Counted from the stretch's first letter, positions 41,762-51,697 are shown. The stretch: DNA of 64,000 bases from Homoserinibacter sp. YIM 151385 (GCF_027912415.1 NZ_CP115175.1:248001-312000); one strand, 5' to 3'. Notes: a model not told the origin generated them from the sequence alone. Made by a program: numbers and translations.

Positions 41762-42442
41762 ATGACGAGCCCCCGCCGTGACGCCCCGTCCCCCTGGCGC
41801 ACGAGGCTCCGCGAGCTCCCCGTGTTCGCGCCCGACACCCCGGGCCTCGACCTCGATGCCGCGCCCGCCGAGCCGCTCGCGCTCCTCGCCGGGTGGCTCG
41901 ACGATGCGATCGAGGCGGGCGCGCTCCAGCCGCACGCGGCCTCGCTCGCGACCGTCGACGCGCTCGGGCGGCCCTCCGTCCGCACCCTGATCCTCAAGGA
42001 CCTGGATGCCGAGTCGGCCTGGTTCGCGACGCACGATGCGAGCGCGAAGGGCCGCGACCTCCTCGGCGGCTCGGAGGCGGCGCTGCTGCTGTACTGGCGC
42101 GAGCGCGGCCGCCAGGTGCGCCTCACGGGGCCCGCGGAGCGGGCGGATGCCGAGGTCTCGGCCGCCGACTTCCTGGCGCGGCACCCGGAGGCCCGGGCCC
42201 GGATCATCGCGGCGCCGCCCTCGGGGCCCATGCCGGGTGAGACGGAGGCCGCGGCGCTCGTGGCGGCCGGTCGGGCGCGGCTCGCCGAGGATCCGGAGCT
42301 CGTCGACGCGGGGTGGGGCGCCTGGCGGGTGCGCCCACGGGAGCTCGAGTTCTGGGCCACCTCCGCCGAGCAGGGGCAGGTGCGCCTGCGCTACCGGCGC
42401 GACGACGCCGGCGACTGGCTCCGCGAGCGCCTCTGGCCGTGA
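41762..42442 (+). CDS. pdxH: Pyridoxamine 5'-phosphate oxidase
   Basis: 226 aa FMN enzyme making pyridoxal phosphate. SLATVDALGRPSVRTLILKDLD, WFATHDASAKGRDL, LLLYWRERGRQVRLTGPAER and the C-terminal WGAWRVRPRELEFWATSAEQGQVRLRYRR-DW-RERLWP pattern are diagnostic of PdxH. ATG 41762 lies six bases after TAGGCT (41750-41755), which also lies next to the 5' end of the tRNA gene: predicted leaderless. Confidence 0.95.
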   Translation: MTSPRRDAPSPWRTRLRELPVFAPDTPGLDLDAAPAEPLALLAGWLDDAIEAGALQPHAASLATVDALGRPSVRTLILKDLDAESAWFATHDASAKGRDLLGGSEAALLLYWRERGRQVRLTGPAERADAEVSAADFLARHPEARARIIAAPPSGPMPGETEAAALVAAGRARLAEDPELVDAGWGAWRVRPRELEFWATSAEQGQVRLRYRRDDAGDWLRERLWP

Positions 42443-42458
42443 GGCGGCGATACCGCGC

Positions 42459-43049
42459 TCAGGGGAGCGCGTCGAGCGCCGCCTCGGCGAGCGGCCGCGC
42501 GTCGGCCGCCGACTCGAGGTAGGTTGAGGCGACCGAGACCCTCGCCGACCCCGCGACGACGTCGAGGAGGGCGACGCGGCCGACCCGCGCGAAGCTCGCC
42601 TCCTCGCCGAGGCCCGGAACCGCCGTGCCGGCGATCGCGCCCCGCAGCAGCCCCGCATCCGGCCCCGGCTGGGCGACCGCCACATCGATCGTGTCGGCGC
42701 TCGACTCGTGCTGCCAGCGGCAGGCGGTGCCGTCCGCCGCGAGCGCCGCCGCCCCCGGGCTGCCGGTCTCGGGCGTCCAGTCGTCGAGGAGCGCGAAGTT
42801 CGGGTTGAAGCCGTAGACGAGCTCCGCGGGCACGAGCTGCTCGCAGGAGATGCGGAGCGCGGCGGGTCCCGCGGGCCGCTCGGTCGGCGCCGGGGCCGCG
42901 CTCTCACCGGGCCCGGGCTCGCTCGAGGCGCTCGGCTCGGGCGCGCCGGACCCGCCGGGGCCAGGAGCCGCCCCCGGCACGCAGGCGGCGAGCGGCAGGA
43001 GGAGCAGCGGGGCGGCGACGACGGCGAGGAGGCGGGGGAGTGCGGCCAT
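42459..43049 (-). CDS. Predicted lipoprotein, unknown function
   Basis: 196 aa. Lipobox L20-A-A-C23, then a Pro/Ser/Gly-rich linker (about 24-62) and a compact domain containing [22 protein letters not shown] and [23 protein letters not shown], with two Cys likely paired. The family is not recognised; the layout suggests an exported solute- or wall-associated protein. Convergent with pdxH and divergent from argS. Confidence 0.82.
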   Translation of the reverse strand: MAALPRLLAVVAAPLLLLPLAACVPGAAPGPGGSGAPEPSASSEPGPGESAAPAPTERPAGPAALRISCEQLVPAELVYGFNPNFALLDDWTPETGSPGAAALAADGTACRWQHESSADTIDVAVAQPGPDAGLLRGAIAGTAVPGLGEEASFARVGRVALLDVVAGSARVSVASTYLESAADARPLAEAALDALP

Positions 43050-43112
43050 CCCGTCATCATGCCGCCGACGGGCGCCCGGGCGGGGGAGCGCCCCGCGATA
43101 GGATCGGACCTC

Positions 43113-44765
43113 GTGAATCCCGCTGAGCTCTCCGCCCTCCTCCTCGACGTCGTCCGCCCCGCGGTCGAGCGACGCGGGGGCTCGGTCGAGGCCTCGCAGA
43201 TCGTCCTCGAGCGCCCGCGCAGCCGGGAGCACGGCGACTGGGCGTCGAATGTGGCGATGCGCCTCGCGAAGCCGCTCGGCGCGAACCCCCGCGAGCTCGC
43301 GCAGGAGATCGCGACGGCGCTCGCCGAGCAGGCCGGCATCCGCACGGCCGAGGTCGCGGGCCCCGGGTTCATCAACATCCGGGTGGATGCGGCGGCGGCG
43401 GGCGAGCTTGCCCGCACGATCGTCGAGGGCGGCGAGGCCTACGGGCGCGGCGACCTCTACGCGGGCGTCCGCATCAACCTCGAGTTCGTCTCCGCGAACC
43501 CGACGGGCCCCATCCACCTCGGCGGCACGCGCTGGGCCGCCGTCGGCGACTCGCTCGCGCGCATCTTCGCGGCCGAGGGCGGCGAGGTCACCCGCGAGTA
43601 CTACTTCAACGACCACGGCGCGCAGATCGACCGCTTCGCGCGGAGCCTCGTCGCGAGCTTCCTCGGCGAGCCGGCACCGGAGGACGGCTACGGCGGGCTC
43701 TACATCCCCGAGATCGCGGCGCGCGTGCTCGACGCCTATCCCGGCGACCTCGCCGCGCTGCCCCGTGCGGAGCAGCAGGAGGTGTTCCGCGAGCTGGGCG
43801 TGCAGTTCATGTTCGGCGACATCAAGGCCTCGCTCCACGAGTTCGGCGTCGACTTCGACGTCTACTTCCACGAGAACGACCTCCACGACTCGGGCGCCGT
43901 CGAGCGGGCGGTCGCCCGCCTCCGCGAGCTCGGGCACATCTTCGAGGCGGACGGCGCGACCTGGCTGCGGACGACGGAGTTCGGCGACGACAAGGACCGC
44001 GTCGTCATCAAGTCCGACGGCGAGGCCGCGTACATCTCCGGTGACCTCGCCTACTACCTCGACAAGCGCGAGCGGGGCTTCGAGCGGAACCTGATCATGC
44101 TCGGCGCCGACCACCACGGCTATGTGAAGCGCCTCATGGCGATGACGGCGGCCTTCGGCGACGAGCCCTACGTCAACCACGAGATCCTCATCGGCCAGAT
44201 GGTGAACCTCGTGCGCGAGGGCGAGGCGGTGCGGATGTCGAAGCGCGCCGGCACGGTCGTCACGATGGAGGATCTCGTGGGCGCCGTCGGCGTGGATGCG
44301 GCGCGCTACGCGCTCTCGCGCAGCTCGGTCGACAGCTCGATCGACATCGACCTCGACCTGCTCACGCGCCGCACGAACGACAACCCCGTCTTCTACGTGC
44401 AGTACGCCCACGCCCGCACCGCGGCGGTCGCCCGCAACGCGGCCGCGGCGGGAGTCGACCGCTCGGTCTTCGAGCCCGGGCTGCTCGAGCACGAGACGGA
44501 GTCGGCGCTGCTCGGCCTCCTCGCGGAGCTGCCGCGCGTCGTCCGGCAGGCGGCGGAGCTCCGTGAGCCGCACCGGATCGCCCGCTACGCGGAGGAGCTC
44601 GCGGGCGCCTACCACCGCTGGTACGACAGCTGCCGGGTGACCCCGCTCGGCGAGGCGCCCGTCGAGGACGTGCACCGCACGCGCCTCTGGCTCAACGACG
44701 CGACCGGCCAGGTGCTCCGCAACGCGCTCGGCCTCCTCGGCGTCTCCGCTCCGGAGCGGATGTAG
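43113..44765 (+). CDS. argS: Arginyl-tRNA synthetase
   Basis: 550 aa class I synthetase. The HIGH-type motif is [16 protein letters not shown], the KMSKS-type motif is [13 protein letters not shown], and the C-terminal DALR anticodon-binding region ends in LGVSAPERM. The GTG at 43113 is chosen because it gives the ArgS N-terminus ([13 protein letters not shown]) and lies eight bases after TAGGAT (43099-43104). Longer in-frame reading upstream is antisense to the lipoprotein gene. Confidence 0.97.
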   Translation: MNPAELSALLLDVVRPAVERRGGSVEASQIVLERPRSREHGDWASNVAMRLAKPLGANPRELAQEIATALAEQAGIRTAEVAGPGFINIRVDAAAAGELARTIVEGGEAYGRGDLYAGVRINLEFVSANPTGPIHLGGTRWAAVGDSLARIFAAEGGEVTREYYFNDHGAQIDRFARSLVASFLGEPAPEDGYGGLYIPEIAARVLDAYPGDLAALPRAEQQEVFRELGVQFMFGDIKASLHEFGVDFDVYFHENDLHDSGAVERAVARLRELGHIFEADGATWLRTTEFGDDKDRVVIKSDGEAAYISGDLAYYLDKRERGFERNLIMLGADHHGYVKRLMAMTAAFGDEPYVNHEILIGQMVNLVREGEAVRMSKRAGTVVTMEDLVGAVGVDAARYALSRSSVDSSIDIDLDLLTRRTNDNPVFYVQYAHARTAAVARNAAAAGVDRSVFEPGLLEHETESALLGLLAELPRVVRQAAELREPHRIARYAEELAGAYHRWYDSCRVTPLGEAPVEDVHRTRLWLNDATGQVLRNALGLLGVSAPERM

Positions 44766-44767
44766 CC

Positions 44768-45583
44768 GTGGCCGAGCCGGAGGCCCGCACGGCGCCGCTC
44801 CCCGTGGTCGAGGAGCCGGCCGAGCCGCGTCGTCGCCGCCGTCGCTGGCCCTGGGTGATCCTCGGCATCCTCGTGCTCCTCGTCGTCGCGTTCTTCGTGC
44901 TCGACGGGATCGCGAAGCAGGTCGCGCGGGACATGGCGCGAGCGCGCATCGTCGAGGTGCTCGGCCTGCCCTCCGAGGAGGGCGTCGAGGTCTCGGTCGG
45001 CGAGGGGCCGATCCTCATCCAGGCGCTTCGCGGGCGCCTCGACCAGCTCGACGTCTCGATCGCCGAGGCGGAGTTCAACGGCCTGACCGGCTCGGTCGAG
45101 GTCGCGGCGCGCGGGGTCCCGCTGTCGGAGGGCGCGCCGGTGACCGCGCTCGACATCTCCGTCGCGGTGCCGGAGGAGTCGCTCGCGGGCGCCGCCGAGA
45201 GCTTCGGCGGGATCCAGCTCTCGGGGCTGGACCTGCGCGACGGCGAGATCGTCGCGGAGAGCGCCTTCGAGGCCTTCGGGCTCTCGATCCCGGTCGGGAT
45301 GTCGTTCGCGCCGACCGCCTCGGGCGGCGCGCTCGTGCTGGAGCCGACGACGCTCCTCGTGAACGGCGCCGAGCTCGACGCGCGGGAGCTCCGCGAGGGG
45401 CCGTTCGGCTTCGCGGCCGACCAGGTGCTCGCCCAGCGCAGCATCTGCGTCGCGGAGTCGCTGCCGGAGGCCCTCCGCCTCGAGGGCGCGGAGGTCGAGG
45501 GCGCGCGCCTCGTCCTCGACATCACCGGCGACGGCGCCCCGCTGGGCGGTCCCGGGCTCGCGGAGAAGGGCAGCTGCTCGTGA
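44768..45583 (+). CDS. DUF2993 (LmeA-like) membrane-anchored protein
   Basis: 271 aa. A Pro/Arg-rich cytosolic start, one membrane anchor at about residues 27-47 and a periplasmic domain with DGIAKQVARDMARARIVEVLGL and VSVGEGPILIQALRGRLDQLDVSI, typical of DUF2993. The mycobacterial member LmeA binds phospholipid and supports lipomannan elongation, so a role in envelope mannan is plausible with the GT87-like gene at 8020-9309. GTG start, two bases after the argS stop; its stop overlaps the next start (GTGA). Confidence 0.85.
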   Translation: MAEPEARTAPLPVVEEPAEPRRRRRRWPWVILGILVLLVVAFFVLDGIAKQVARDMARARIVEVLGLPSEEGVEVSVGEGPILIQALRGRLDQLDVSIAEAEFNGLTGSVEVAARGVPLSEGAPVTALDISVAVPEESLAGAAESFGGIQLSGLDLRDGEIVAESAFEAFGLSIPVGMSFAPTASGGALVLEPTTLLVNGAELDARELREGPFGFAADQVLAQRSICVAESLPEALRLEGAEVEGARLVLDITGDGAPLGGPGLAEKGSCS

Positions 45584-46551
45584 GCGGCGAGCGGATCCCC
45601 GTCCTCGTCGACTGCGATCCCGGCATCGACGACGCCGCGGCGCTCCTCTACCTCCTCGGGCACGAGCGGGTCGACGTCGTCGGCATCACGACCGTCTTCG
45701 GCAACAACACGGCGCCGGTCTGCGCCGTCAACGCGCTGCGCATCCTCGAGCTCGTCGGCCGCGCCGACATCCCGGTCGCGATCGGCGCGGAGGCGCCGCT
45801 CGACGGCACGCTCGACTTCGTCTCGACGAGCGTCCACGGCGAGGACGGCCTGGGGGATGCCGGCCTCCCGCCGCTCCGCGGGGCCCGCCCGGTGGAGGAG
45901 GACGCGGTCGCGCTCATCGACCGCCTCTCGCGCGAGCACGAGGGCCGGCTCCAGCTGCTCGCGGTCGCGCCGCTCACCAACCTCGCCCACGCGCTCGACC
46001 GGCTGCCCGGCGTCGAGGAGCGGGTCGCGCGGGTCGTGATCATGGGCGGCGCGGCGGATGCGCCCGGGAACGTGACGCCCGCGGGGGAGGCGAACATCAT
46101 CCACGACCCCGAGGCGGCGCAGCGCGTCGTCGCGGCAGGGTGGGAGACGGTGCTCGTCCCGCTCGACGTCACGATGCGGGACCTGATGACGGAGGCCCAC
46201 CTCGACCGCCTCCGGGCCGAGGGCGGCGAGGTCGCGCGCTTCATCGCCGATGCGAGCGAGTTCTACTTCGACTTCTACCTCGAGGACTCCTACGACGTGC
46301 GCTGCGCGGCGCAGCACGATGCGCTCGCGGCCGGCGTGCTGACGGGCGACGTCGTCCCGGTCTCGGCGCCGCGGCTGCCGGTCGAGGTGGACTGCAGCGA
46401 CGGACCCGGCCGCGGCAAGACCTGGGTCGACACCCGCCAGCGCTACCGCGGCTTCCGCGGTGCGCCCGAGGGCAACTGCACGGTCGTCCTCGAGACCGAC
46501 GGACGGTTCGCGGAGCTCCTCGTCGATCGCCTGGTGCGCTTCCGGATCTAG
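45580..46551 (+). CDS. Nucleoside hydrolase (inosine-uridine preferring type)
   Basis: 323 aa. The calcium/active-site motif VDCDPGIDDAAALLYLL, TTVFGNN, VVIMGGAADAPGNVTPAGEANIIHDPEAAQRV and the C-terminal VDTRQRYRG fit IUNH-family ribohydrolases, which split nucleosides into base and ribose. GTGA overlap with the DUF2993 gene places it in the argS transcription unit, an unusual insertion between argS and lysA. Confidence 0.93.
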   Translation: MSGERIPVLVDCDPGIDDAAALLYLLGHERVDVVGITTVFGNNTAPVCAVNALRILELVGRADIPVAIGAEAPLDGTLDFVSTSVHGEDGLGDAGLPPLRGARPVEEDAVALIDRLSREHEGRLQLLAVAPLTNLAHALDRLPGVEERVARVVIMGGAADAPGNVTPAGEANIIHDPEAAQRVVAAGWETVLVPLDVTMRDLMTEAHLDRLRAEGGEVARFIADASEFYFDFYLEDSYDVRCAAQHDALAAGVLTGDVVPVSAPRLPVEVDCSDGPGRGKTWVDTRQRYRGFRGAPEGNCTVVLETDGRFAELLVDRLVRFRI

Positions 46552-46591
46552 CCCGCCGGCACGACGGATCGGGATGCCTCCCGCGATTCGC

Positions 46592-46597
46592 TAGCAT
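46592..46597 (+). promoter_or_regulatory. Candidate -10 box of the lysA-hom-thrCB operon
   Basis: TAGCAT about 88 bp before the chosen lysA ATG, giving an 80-base leader. Confidence 0.4.
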
Positions 46598-46631
46598 GGT
46601 CCCGGCTTCAGGGATCAATCCGGGTCCGCTC

Positions 46632-46682
46632 GCCTCACCATCGCTCGACGCTCGCGCCATCCGCGCCCGCACCTCGTGAGGC
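46632..46682 (+). promoter_or_regulatory. Possible Shine-Dalgarno-sequestering stem before lysA
   Basis: GCCTCAC (46632-46638) is perfectly complementary to GTGAGGC (46676-46682), which includes the Shine-Dalgarno-like GTGAGG before ATG 46685. Pairing would hide the ribosome site. The stem is short and may be chance. Confidence 0.3.
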
Positions 46683-46684
46683 TC

Positions 46685-48112
46685 ATGTCCGACAACCCGC
46701 TCGCACCCGCCTGGCTCGTCCGCCCCGCGGACCCCGACGCGCTCGCGCCGCTCGTCTGGCCGGCCTCCGCCGCGCGCGACGAGGCCGGCGCGATCCGCCT
46801 CGCCGGCGTCGCCGCGACCGAGCTCGCGCGCGAGCACGGGACGCCGCTGTACGTCCTCGACGAGGACGAGGCCCGCGGCCGGGCGCGCCGCATCCGGGAG
46901 GCCGCCGAGGAGTCGATGGGCGCGCTCGGCGCCCGGGCGCACGTCTACTACGCGGGCAAGGCCTTCCTCTCGGCGGAGGTCGTGCGCTGGATGCGGGCCG
47001 AGGGACTCCGGATCGACGTCTGCAGCGGCGGCGAGCTCGCACTCGCGCTCGCGGCCGGCGCCGAGCCCGCCGAGCTGGGCCTCCACGGCAACAACAAGAG
47101 CCTCGCCGAGATCGACCGCGCGGTCGAGGTCGGCGTGGGCGCGATCGTCCTCGACAGCGTCGTCGAGGTCGAGCGCGTCGCGCGCGCCGCCGAGCGGCAC
47201 GGCCGCGTCCAGGGCGTGCGCCTCCGCATCAACAGCGGGGTGCACGCCTCCACGCACGAGTACCTGGCGACCGCGCGCGAGGACCAGAAGTTCGGCATCC
47301 CCATCGCCGACGCGCACGGCGTCGTCGACGCGATCCGCGCCGAGCCCTCCCTGCGGCTCCTCGGCCTCCACTCGCACATCGGCTCGCAGATCTTCGACGC
47401 GGCGGGCTTCGGCGAGGCCGCGCGCCGGCTCGTCGGCCTGCACGCGCGCCTGCTCGAGGGCGGGCCGGTGCCCGAGCTGAACCTCGGCGGGGGCTTCGGG
47501 ATCGCGTACACCCCGGTCGACGACCCGGCTCCCGCGGAGCAGATCGTGGGCGAGATCGCCCGAGCCGTGGGGGAGGCCTGCGCCGAGCGCGGCATCCCGG
47601 TGCCCGACCTCGCCCTGGAGCCCGGACGCGCGATCATCGGCACCGCGGGCGTCACCCTCTACGAGGTCGGGACGACGAAGGATGTCCACGTCGCGCTCGA
47701 AGGGGATGCCGGCACGGCCGTCCGCCGCTACGTCTCGGTCGACGGCGGCATGAGCGACAACCTGCGCACGGCGCTCTACCACGCCGACTACACGGTCCGC
47801 CTCGCCGGCCGCCGCTCGAGGGCCGAGCCGGCGCTCGCGCGCGTCGTCGGCAAGCACTGCGAGTCCGGGGACATCGTCGTGCGCGACGACTACCTGCCGG
47901 GCGACGTCGCCCCCGGCGACCTCGTCGCGGTCCCTGCGACCGGCGCCTACTGCTTCTCGCTCGCCTCGAACTACAACTACCTCGCACGCCCCGCCGTCGT
48001 CGCCGTGCGCGACGGCGCCGCACGCGTGCTCGTCCGCCGGGAGACCGAGGCGGACCTGCTCTGCCGCGACGCCGGCATCCCCCGTCCGACCACCGGAGAA
48101 GAGTCCCGATGA
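46685..48112 (+). CDS. lysA: Diaminopimelate decarboxylase
   Basis: 475 aa PLP enzyme, last step of lysine synthesis. The PLP-lysine segment HVYYAGKAFLSAEV, DVCSGGELALAL, HIGSQI, LNLGGGFGIAYT and ALEPGRAIIGTAG with the C-terminal CESGDI are all family marks. ATG 46685 is preferred to GTG 46676 because it gives the normal N-terminus and is spaced from GTGAGG. Its TGA overlaps the hom ATG, so lysA-hom-thrC-thrB are one unit. Confidence 0.95.
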   Translation: MSDNPLAPAWLVRPADPDALAPLVWPASAARDEAGAIRLAGVAATELAREHGTPLYVLDEDEARGRARRIREAAEESMGALGARAHVYYAGKAFLSAEVVRWMRAEGLRIDVCSGGELALALAAGAEPAELGLHGNNKSLAEIDRAVEVGVGAIVLDSVVEVERVARAAERHGRVQGVRLRINSGVHASTHEYLATAREDQKFGIPIADAHGVVDAIRAEPSLRLLGLHSHIGSQIFDAAGFGEAARRLVGLHARLLEGGPVPELNLGGGFGIAYTPVDDPAPAEQIVGEIARAVGEACAERGIPVPDLALEPGRAIIGTAGVTLYEVGTTKDVHVALEGDAGTAVRRYVSVDGGMSDNLRTALYHADYTVRLAGRRSRAEPALARVVGKHCESGDIVVRDDYLPGDVAPGDLVAVPATGAYCFSLASNYNYLARPAVVAVRDGAARVLVRRETEADLLCRDAGIPRPTTGEESR

Positions 48113-49440
48113 TCGAGTACCGCAACATCCGCATCGCCCTCCTCGGGGCGGGCAGCGTCGGCGCCGAGGTCGCCTCGCTGCTGCTCGAGCAGGGCGAGGA
48201 GCTCGGGGAGCGCGTCGGCGCGGGCCTCGAGCTCGTCGGCGTCGCCGTCCGCGACCTCGATTCGCCGCGCACGGCCGACATCCCGCGCGAGCTCCTCACG
48301 ACCGACGCCGAGTCGCTCATCCTCGGCGCCGACATCGTGATCGAGCTCATCGGCGGGCTCGAGCCCGCCCGCAGCCTGCTGCTGACCGCCCTCAACTCGG
48401 GCGCCGACGTCATCACGGCGAACAAGGCGCTCCTCGCGACCCACGGCCACGAGCTCTTCGAGGTCGCGGAGCAGCTCGGCGCCCAGCTGTACTACGAGGC
48501 GGCCGTCGCGGCGGCGATCCCGATCATCCGCCCGCTCCGCGAGAGCCTCGCGGGCGACCGCATCGAGCGCATCTACGGCATCGTCAACGGCTCGACGAAC
48601 TACATCCTCGACCGCATGGACGCCGAGGGCATCAGCGCCGAGGAGGCGCAGCGCGTCGCCCTCGAGCTCGGCTACCTCGAGGCCGACCCCACGCTCGACG
48701 TCGAGGGCCACGACGCCGCGCAGAAGGCCGCGATCCTCGCCGGTCTCGCCTTCCACACCGCGATCCCGCTCGAGTCGGTGCACCGCGAGGGCATCTCGGG
48801 CGTCACGCAGGAGCAGGTCTCGGCCGCGCGCGCCGCGGGCTTCGTCGTGAAGCTGCTCGCCGTGTGCGAGCGGCTCCAGGATCCCGACACGGGGGAGGAC
48901 GGCGTGAGCGTGCGCGTCCACCCCGCGCTCATCCCGCGCGACCACCCCCTCGGCGCCGTCCACGGCGGCAACAACGCGGTCTTCCTCGAGGCCGCCGCGG
49001 CGGGCCCCCTCATGTTCTACGGCGCGGGCGCCGGCGGGCTCCAGACCGCCTCCGCCGTCCTCGGCGACGTCGTCTCGGCGGCGCGCCGCCACGTCATCGG
49101 CGGCCCCGGCGTCGCCGAGTCGACCCACGCGAACCTCCCCGTCCTCCCCATCTCGAAGGTCACCACGCGCTACCAGGTGACCCTCGAGGTGCGCGACGAG
49201 CCCGGCGTGCTCGCCCGCATCGCGAGCGAGTTCTCCGAGCACGGCGTGTCCGTGGAGGCCGTGCAGCAGAGCGTGTCGGCAGCGGCCGCGGGCGGTCCTG
49301 AGGACGGCCCCGCGACCGCTACCCTGGTGATCGGCACGCACGCGGCGAGGGAAGCCGCGCTCTCCGCGACGGTCGCGGCGCTCGAGGCGAGCGCCGTCGT
49401 CGAGTCGGTGTCCAGCGTGCTGCGAGTCGAAGGAACCTGA
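48109..49440 (+). CDS. hom: Homoserine dehydrogenase
   Basis: 443 aa with NADP-binding LLGAGSVGAEVAS, the catalytic core NKALLATHGHELFEVAEQLGAQLYYEAAVAAAIPIIRPLRES and NGSTNYIL, and a C-terminal ACT domain (about 348-440, YQVTLEVRDEPGVLARIASEFSEHGVS) for threonine feedback. It converts aspartate semialdehyde to homoserine, feeding thrB/thrC downstream and metX/metY elsewhere in the window. ATGA overlap with lysA. Confidence 0.97.
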   Translation: MIEYRNIRIALLGAGSVGAEVASLLLEQGEELGERVGAGLELVGVAVRDLDSPRTADIPRELLTTDAESLILGADIVIELIGGLEPARSLLLTALNSGADVITANKALLATHGHELFEVAEQLGAQLYYEAAVAAAIPIIRPLRESLAGDRIERIYGIVNGSTNYILDRMDAEGISAEEAQRVALELGYLEADPTLDVEGHDAAQKAAILAGLAFHTAIPLESVHREGISGVTQEQVSAARAAGFVVKLLAVCERLQDPDTGEDGVSVRVHPALIPRDHPLGAVHGGNNAVFLEAAAAGPLMFYGAGAGGLQTASAVLGDVVSAARRHVIGGPGVAESTHANLPVLPISKVTTRYQVTLEVRDEPGVLARIASEFSEHGVSVEAVQQSVSAAAAGGPEDGPATATLVIGTHAAREAALSATVAALEASAVVESVSSVLRVEGT

Positions 49441-49443
49441 GCA

Positions 49444-50523
49444 ATGGCCCAGCAGTGGCGCGGCGTCGTCCGCGAGTACGCCGACCGTCTCGACGTGAGC
49501 GACGCGACCCCGATCGTGACGCTCGGCGAGGGCGGCACCCCGCTCATCCCGGCTCCCGCGCTCGAGGCGCGCACCGGCGCACGCGTGTGGGTGAAGTTCG
49601 AGGGCATGAACCCGACGGGATCCTTCAAGGACCGCGGCATGACGATGGCCGTCACGAAGGGGGTCGAGCACGGCGCGAAGGCGGTCATCTGCGCCTCGAC
49701 CGGCAACACCTCCGCCTCGGCCGCCGCCTACGCGACGCACGCGGGGATCACGGCCGCCGTCCTCGTGCCCGAGGGGCGCATCGCGATGGGCAAGCTCGCG
49801 CAGGCGATCGCGCACGGCGCCGAGCTCCTCCAGGTGCAGGGCAACTTCGACGACTGCCTGGACATCGCGCGCGATCTCGCCGCGAAGTACCCCGTGCACC
49901 TCGTGAACTCGGTCAACAACGACCGCATCGAGGGGCAGAAGACCGCCGCGTTCGAGGTCGTCGAGGTGCTGGGCGACGCCCCCGACTTCCACTTCATCCC
50001 GGTCGGCAACGCCGGCAACTACACGGCCTACCACCGCGGCTACCGCGAGGACCTCGATCGGGGGGCGACGACCCGTCTGCCCCGCATGTTCGGCTTCCAG
50101 GCCGAGGGCAGCGCGCCCTTCGTCCGCGGCGAGGTCGTCCGCGACCCCGACACCATCGCGACCGCGATCCGCATCGGCAACCCGGCCTCCTGGGAGCTCG
50201 CGCTCGCCGCCCGCGAGGACAGCGACGGATACTTCGGCGCGATCTCCGACGAGAAGATCCTCGAGGCCCACCGCATCCTCTCCGCCGAGGTCGGCATCTT
50301 CGTCGAGCCCGCCTCCGCGATCAGCGTCGCCGGCCTCCTCGAGCGCGCCGAGGCGGGCGCGATCCCGAAGGGCGCGACGGTCGTCCTGACGGTCACGGGC
50401 CACGGCCTCAAGGACCCGCAGTGGGCGCTCCGCGGCCCCGACGGCGCGGATGTCGCCCCCACGGTCGTGCCGGTCGACACCAAGGCGATCGCCGAGGTCC
50501 TCGGACTCGGCGGCGGCGCATGA
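49444..50523 (+). CDS. thrC: Threonine synthase
   Basis: 359 aa PLP enzyme making threonine from phosphohomoserine. The PLP-lysine segment [44 protein letters not shown] and the closing [11 protein letters not shown] are diagnostic. The short form (about 360 aa) is the usual actinobacterial ThrC. It starts three bases after hom and overlaps thrB by ATGA; order hom-thrC-thrB is conserved in actinobacteria. Confidence 0.97.
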   Translation: MAQQWRGVVREYADRLDVSDATPIVTLGEGGTPLIPAPALEARTGARVWVKFEGMNPTGSFKDRGMTMAVTKGVEHGAKAVICASTGNTSASAAAYATHAGITAAVLVPEGRIAMGKLAQAIAHGAELLQVQGNFDDCLDIARDLAAKYPVHLVNSVNNDRIEGQKTAAFEVVEVLGDAPDFHFIPVGNAGNYTAYHRGYREDLDRGATTRLPRMFGFQAEGSAPFVRGEVVRDPDTIATAIRIGNPASWELALAAREDSDGYFGAISDEKILEAHRILSAEVGIFVEPASAISVAGLLERAEAGAIPKGATVVLTVTGHGLKDPQWALRGPDGADVAPTVVPVDTKAIAEVLGLGGGA

Positions 50524-51458
50524 GCCTCATCGGCCGCTCCGTCGCCGTCAAGGTCCCCGCGACCACCGCGAACCTCGGCCCCGGCTTCGACACGCTCGGC
50601 CTCGCGCTCGCGGTCTACGACGAGCTCGTCGTGACCGCGGTCGCCGAGCCCGGCGCGCACGTCGAGGTGCACGGGGTGGGGGAGGGCGAGGTCCCGACCG
50701 ACGAGTCGAACCTCGTCGTCCGGTCGATCGCCTACGCCTTCGACGCCTACGGCCAGGAGCTGCCGGGCCTGCGCATCGTCGCCCACAACGGCATCCCGCA
50801 CGGCCGCGGCATGGGCTCCTCGGGCGCCGCGATCGTCTCCGGGATCATGGCCGCGAAGGGGCTCCTCGAGGGCGTCGTCGACATCGACGCCCAGGGCCTC
50901 CTCCGACTCGCGACCGCGCTCGAGGGGCACCCCGACAACGTCGCGCCGGCGCTCTTCGGCGGGCTCACGATCGCATGGATGACGCCGGACGGCCCGCAGC
51001 ACAAGAAGCTCATCGTGCACCGCGGCGTCTCGCCCTACGTGGCGGTGCCCGAGTCCAGCACCATGTCGACGGCGCTCGCGCGCAGCCTCCAGCCGGCGTC
51101 CGTGCCCCACGAGGACGCGATCTTCAACGTCTCGCGCTCGGCCCTGCTCATCGCGGCCCTCATCCAGAGCCCCGAGCTGCTCCACGCGGCCACCGAGGAC
51201 AAGCTCCACCAGAGCTACCGCGCCAGCGCCATGCCGGAGACGGACGCGCTGATCCAGGTGCTCCGGCAGGAGGGCCTCGCCGCGGTCGTCTCGGGCGCGG
51301 GACCGTCGATCCTCGTCCTCGGGAGCGACCCCGCCCAGCGGCTGCGCGCGGCGGAGCTCGTCGCCGAGCACGCCGCCTCGCCGTGGCGCTCGCTCATGCT
51401 GGCGGTCGACTTCCGCGGTGCTACAGTGGTACCGCATTCGGCCGACGCCGTCGCCTAG
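50520..51458 (+). CDS. thrB: Homoserine kinase
   Basis: 312 aa GHMP kinase. [21 protein letters not shown] at the N-terminus, the ATP loop [18 protein letters not shown] and the C-terminal [12 protein letters not shown] are typical. It phosphorylates homoserine for ThrC. ATGA overlap with thrC. A TACAGT box within its last 40 bp may be the rho promoter. Confidence 0.96.
   Translation: MSLIGRSVAVKVPATTANLGPGFDTLGLALAVYDELVVTAVAEPGAHVEVHGVGEGEVPTDESNLVVRSIAYAFDAYGQELPGLRIVAHNGIPHGRGMGSSGAAIVSGIMAAKGLLEGVVDIDAQGLLRLATALEGHPDNVAPALFGGLTIAWMTPDGPQHKKLIVHRGVSPYVAVPESSTMSTALARSLQPASVPHEDAIFNVSRSALLIAALIQSPELLHAATEDKLHQSYRASAMPETDALIQVLRQEGLAAVVSGAGPSILVLGSDPAQRLRAAELVAEHAASPWRSLMLAVDFRGATVVPHSADAVA
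51422..51427 (+). promoter_or_regulatory. Candidate -10 box of rho
   Basis: TACAGT inside the end of thrB; start would be near 51434, giving a leader of about 264 bases. Confidence 0.35.
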
Positions 51459-51697
51459 CCGCACCCGAGAACTCGAGCGGCGGGCAGCGGAACCGCCGAT
51501 GCTCTCCTCGGGCCTCGACCATCTGGTCGCGGCTCTCCATCGGTTCAGTGCTCTGCGACACATCGGGTCGTCACGACCCGGCTCGCGTCGAGAGCCCGGG
51601 CGCCGAACCGCGGAACCCCGCCAAGCGGCAAGTCTCCGCAACCCGCGCCTGCCATATCCCGGATGTTCTCTGCCCGGGCCGAAAGGACACCACCATC
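51459..51697 (+). other. Long untranslated leader of rho
   Basis: 239 bp between thrB and rho without a plausible gene. The last part carries a GAAAGGAC Shine-Dalgarno sequence (51681-51688) nine bases before the GTG start. Rho is autoregulated through its leader in E. coli; a similar role is possible here but no conserved motif was identified. Confidence 0.4.
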
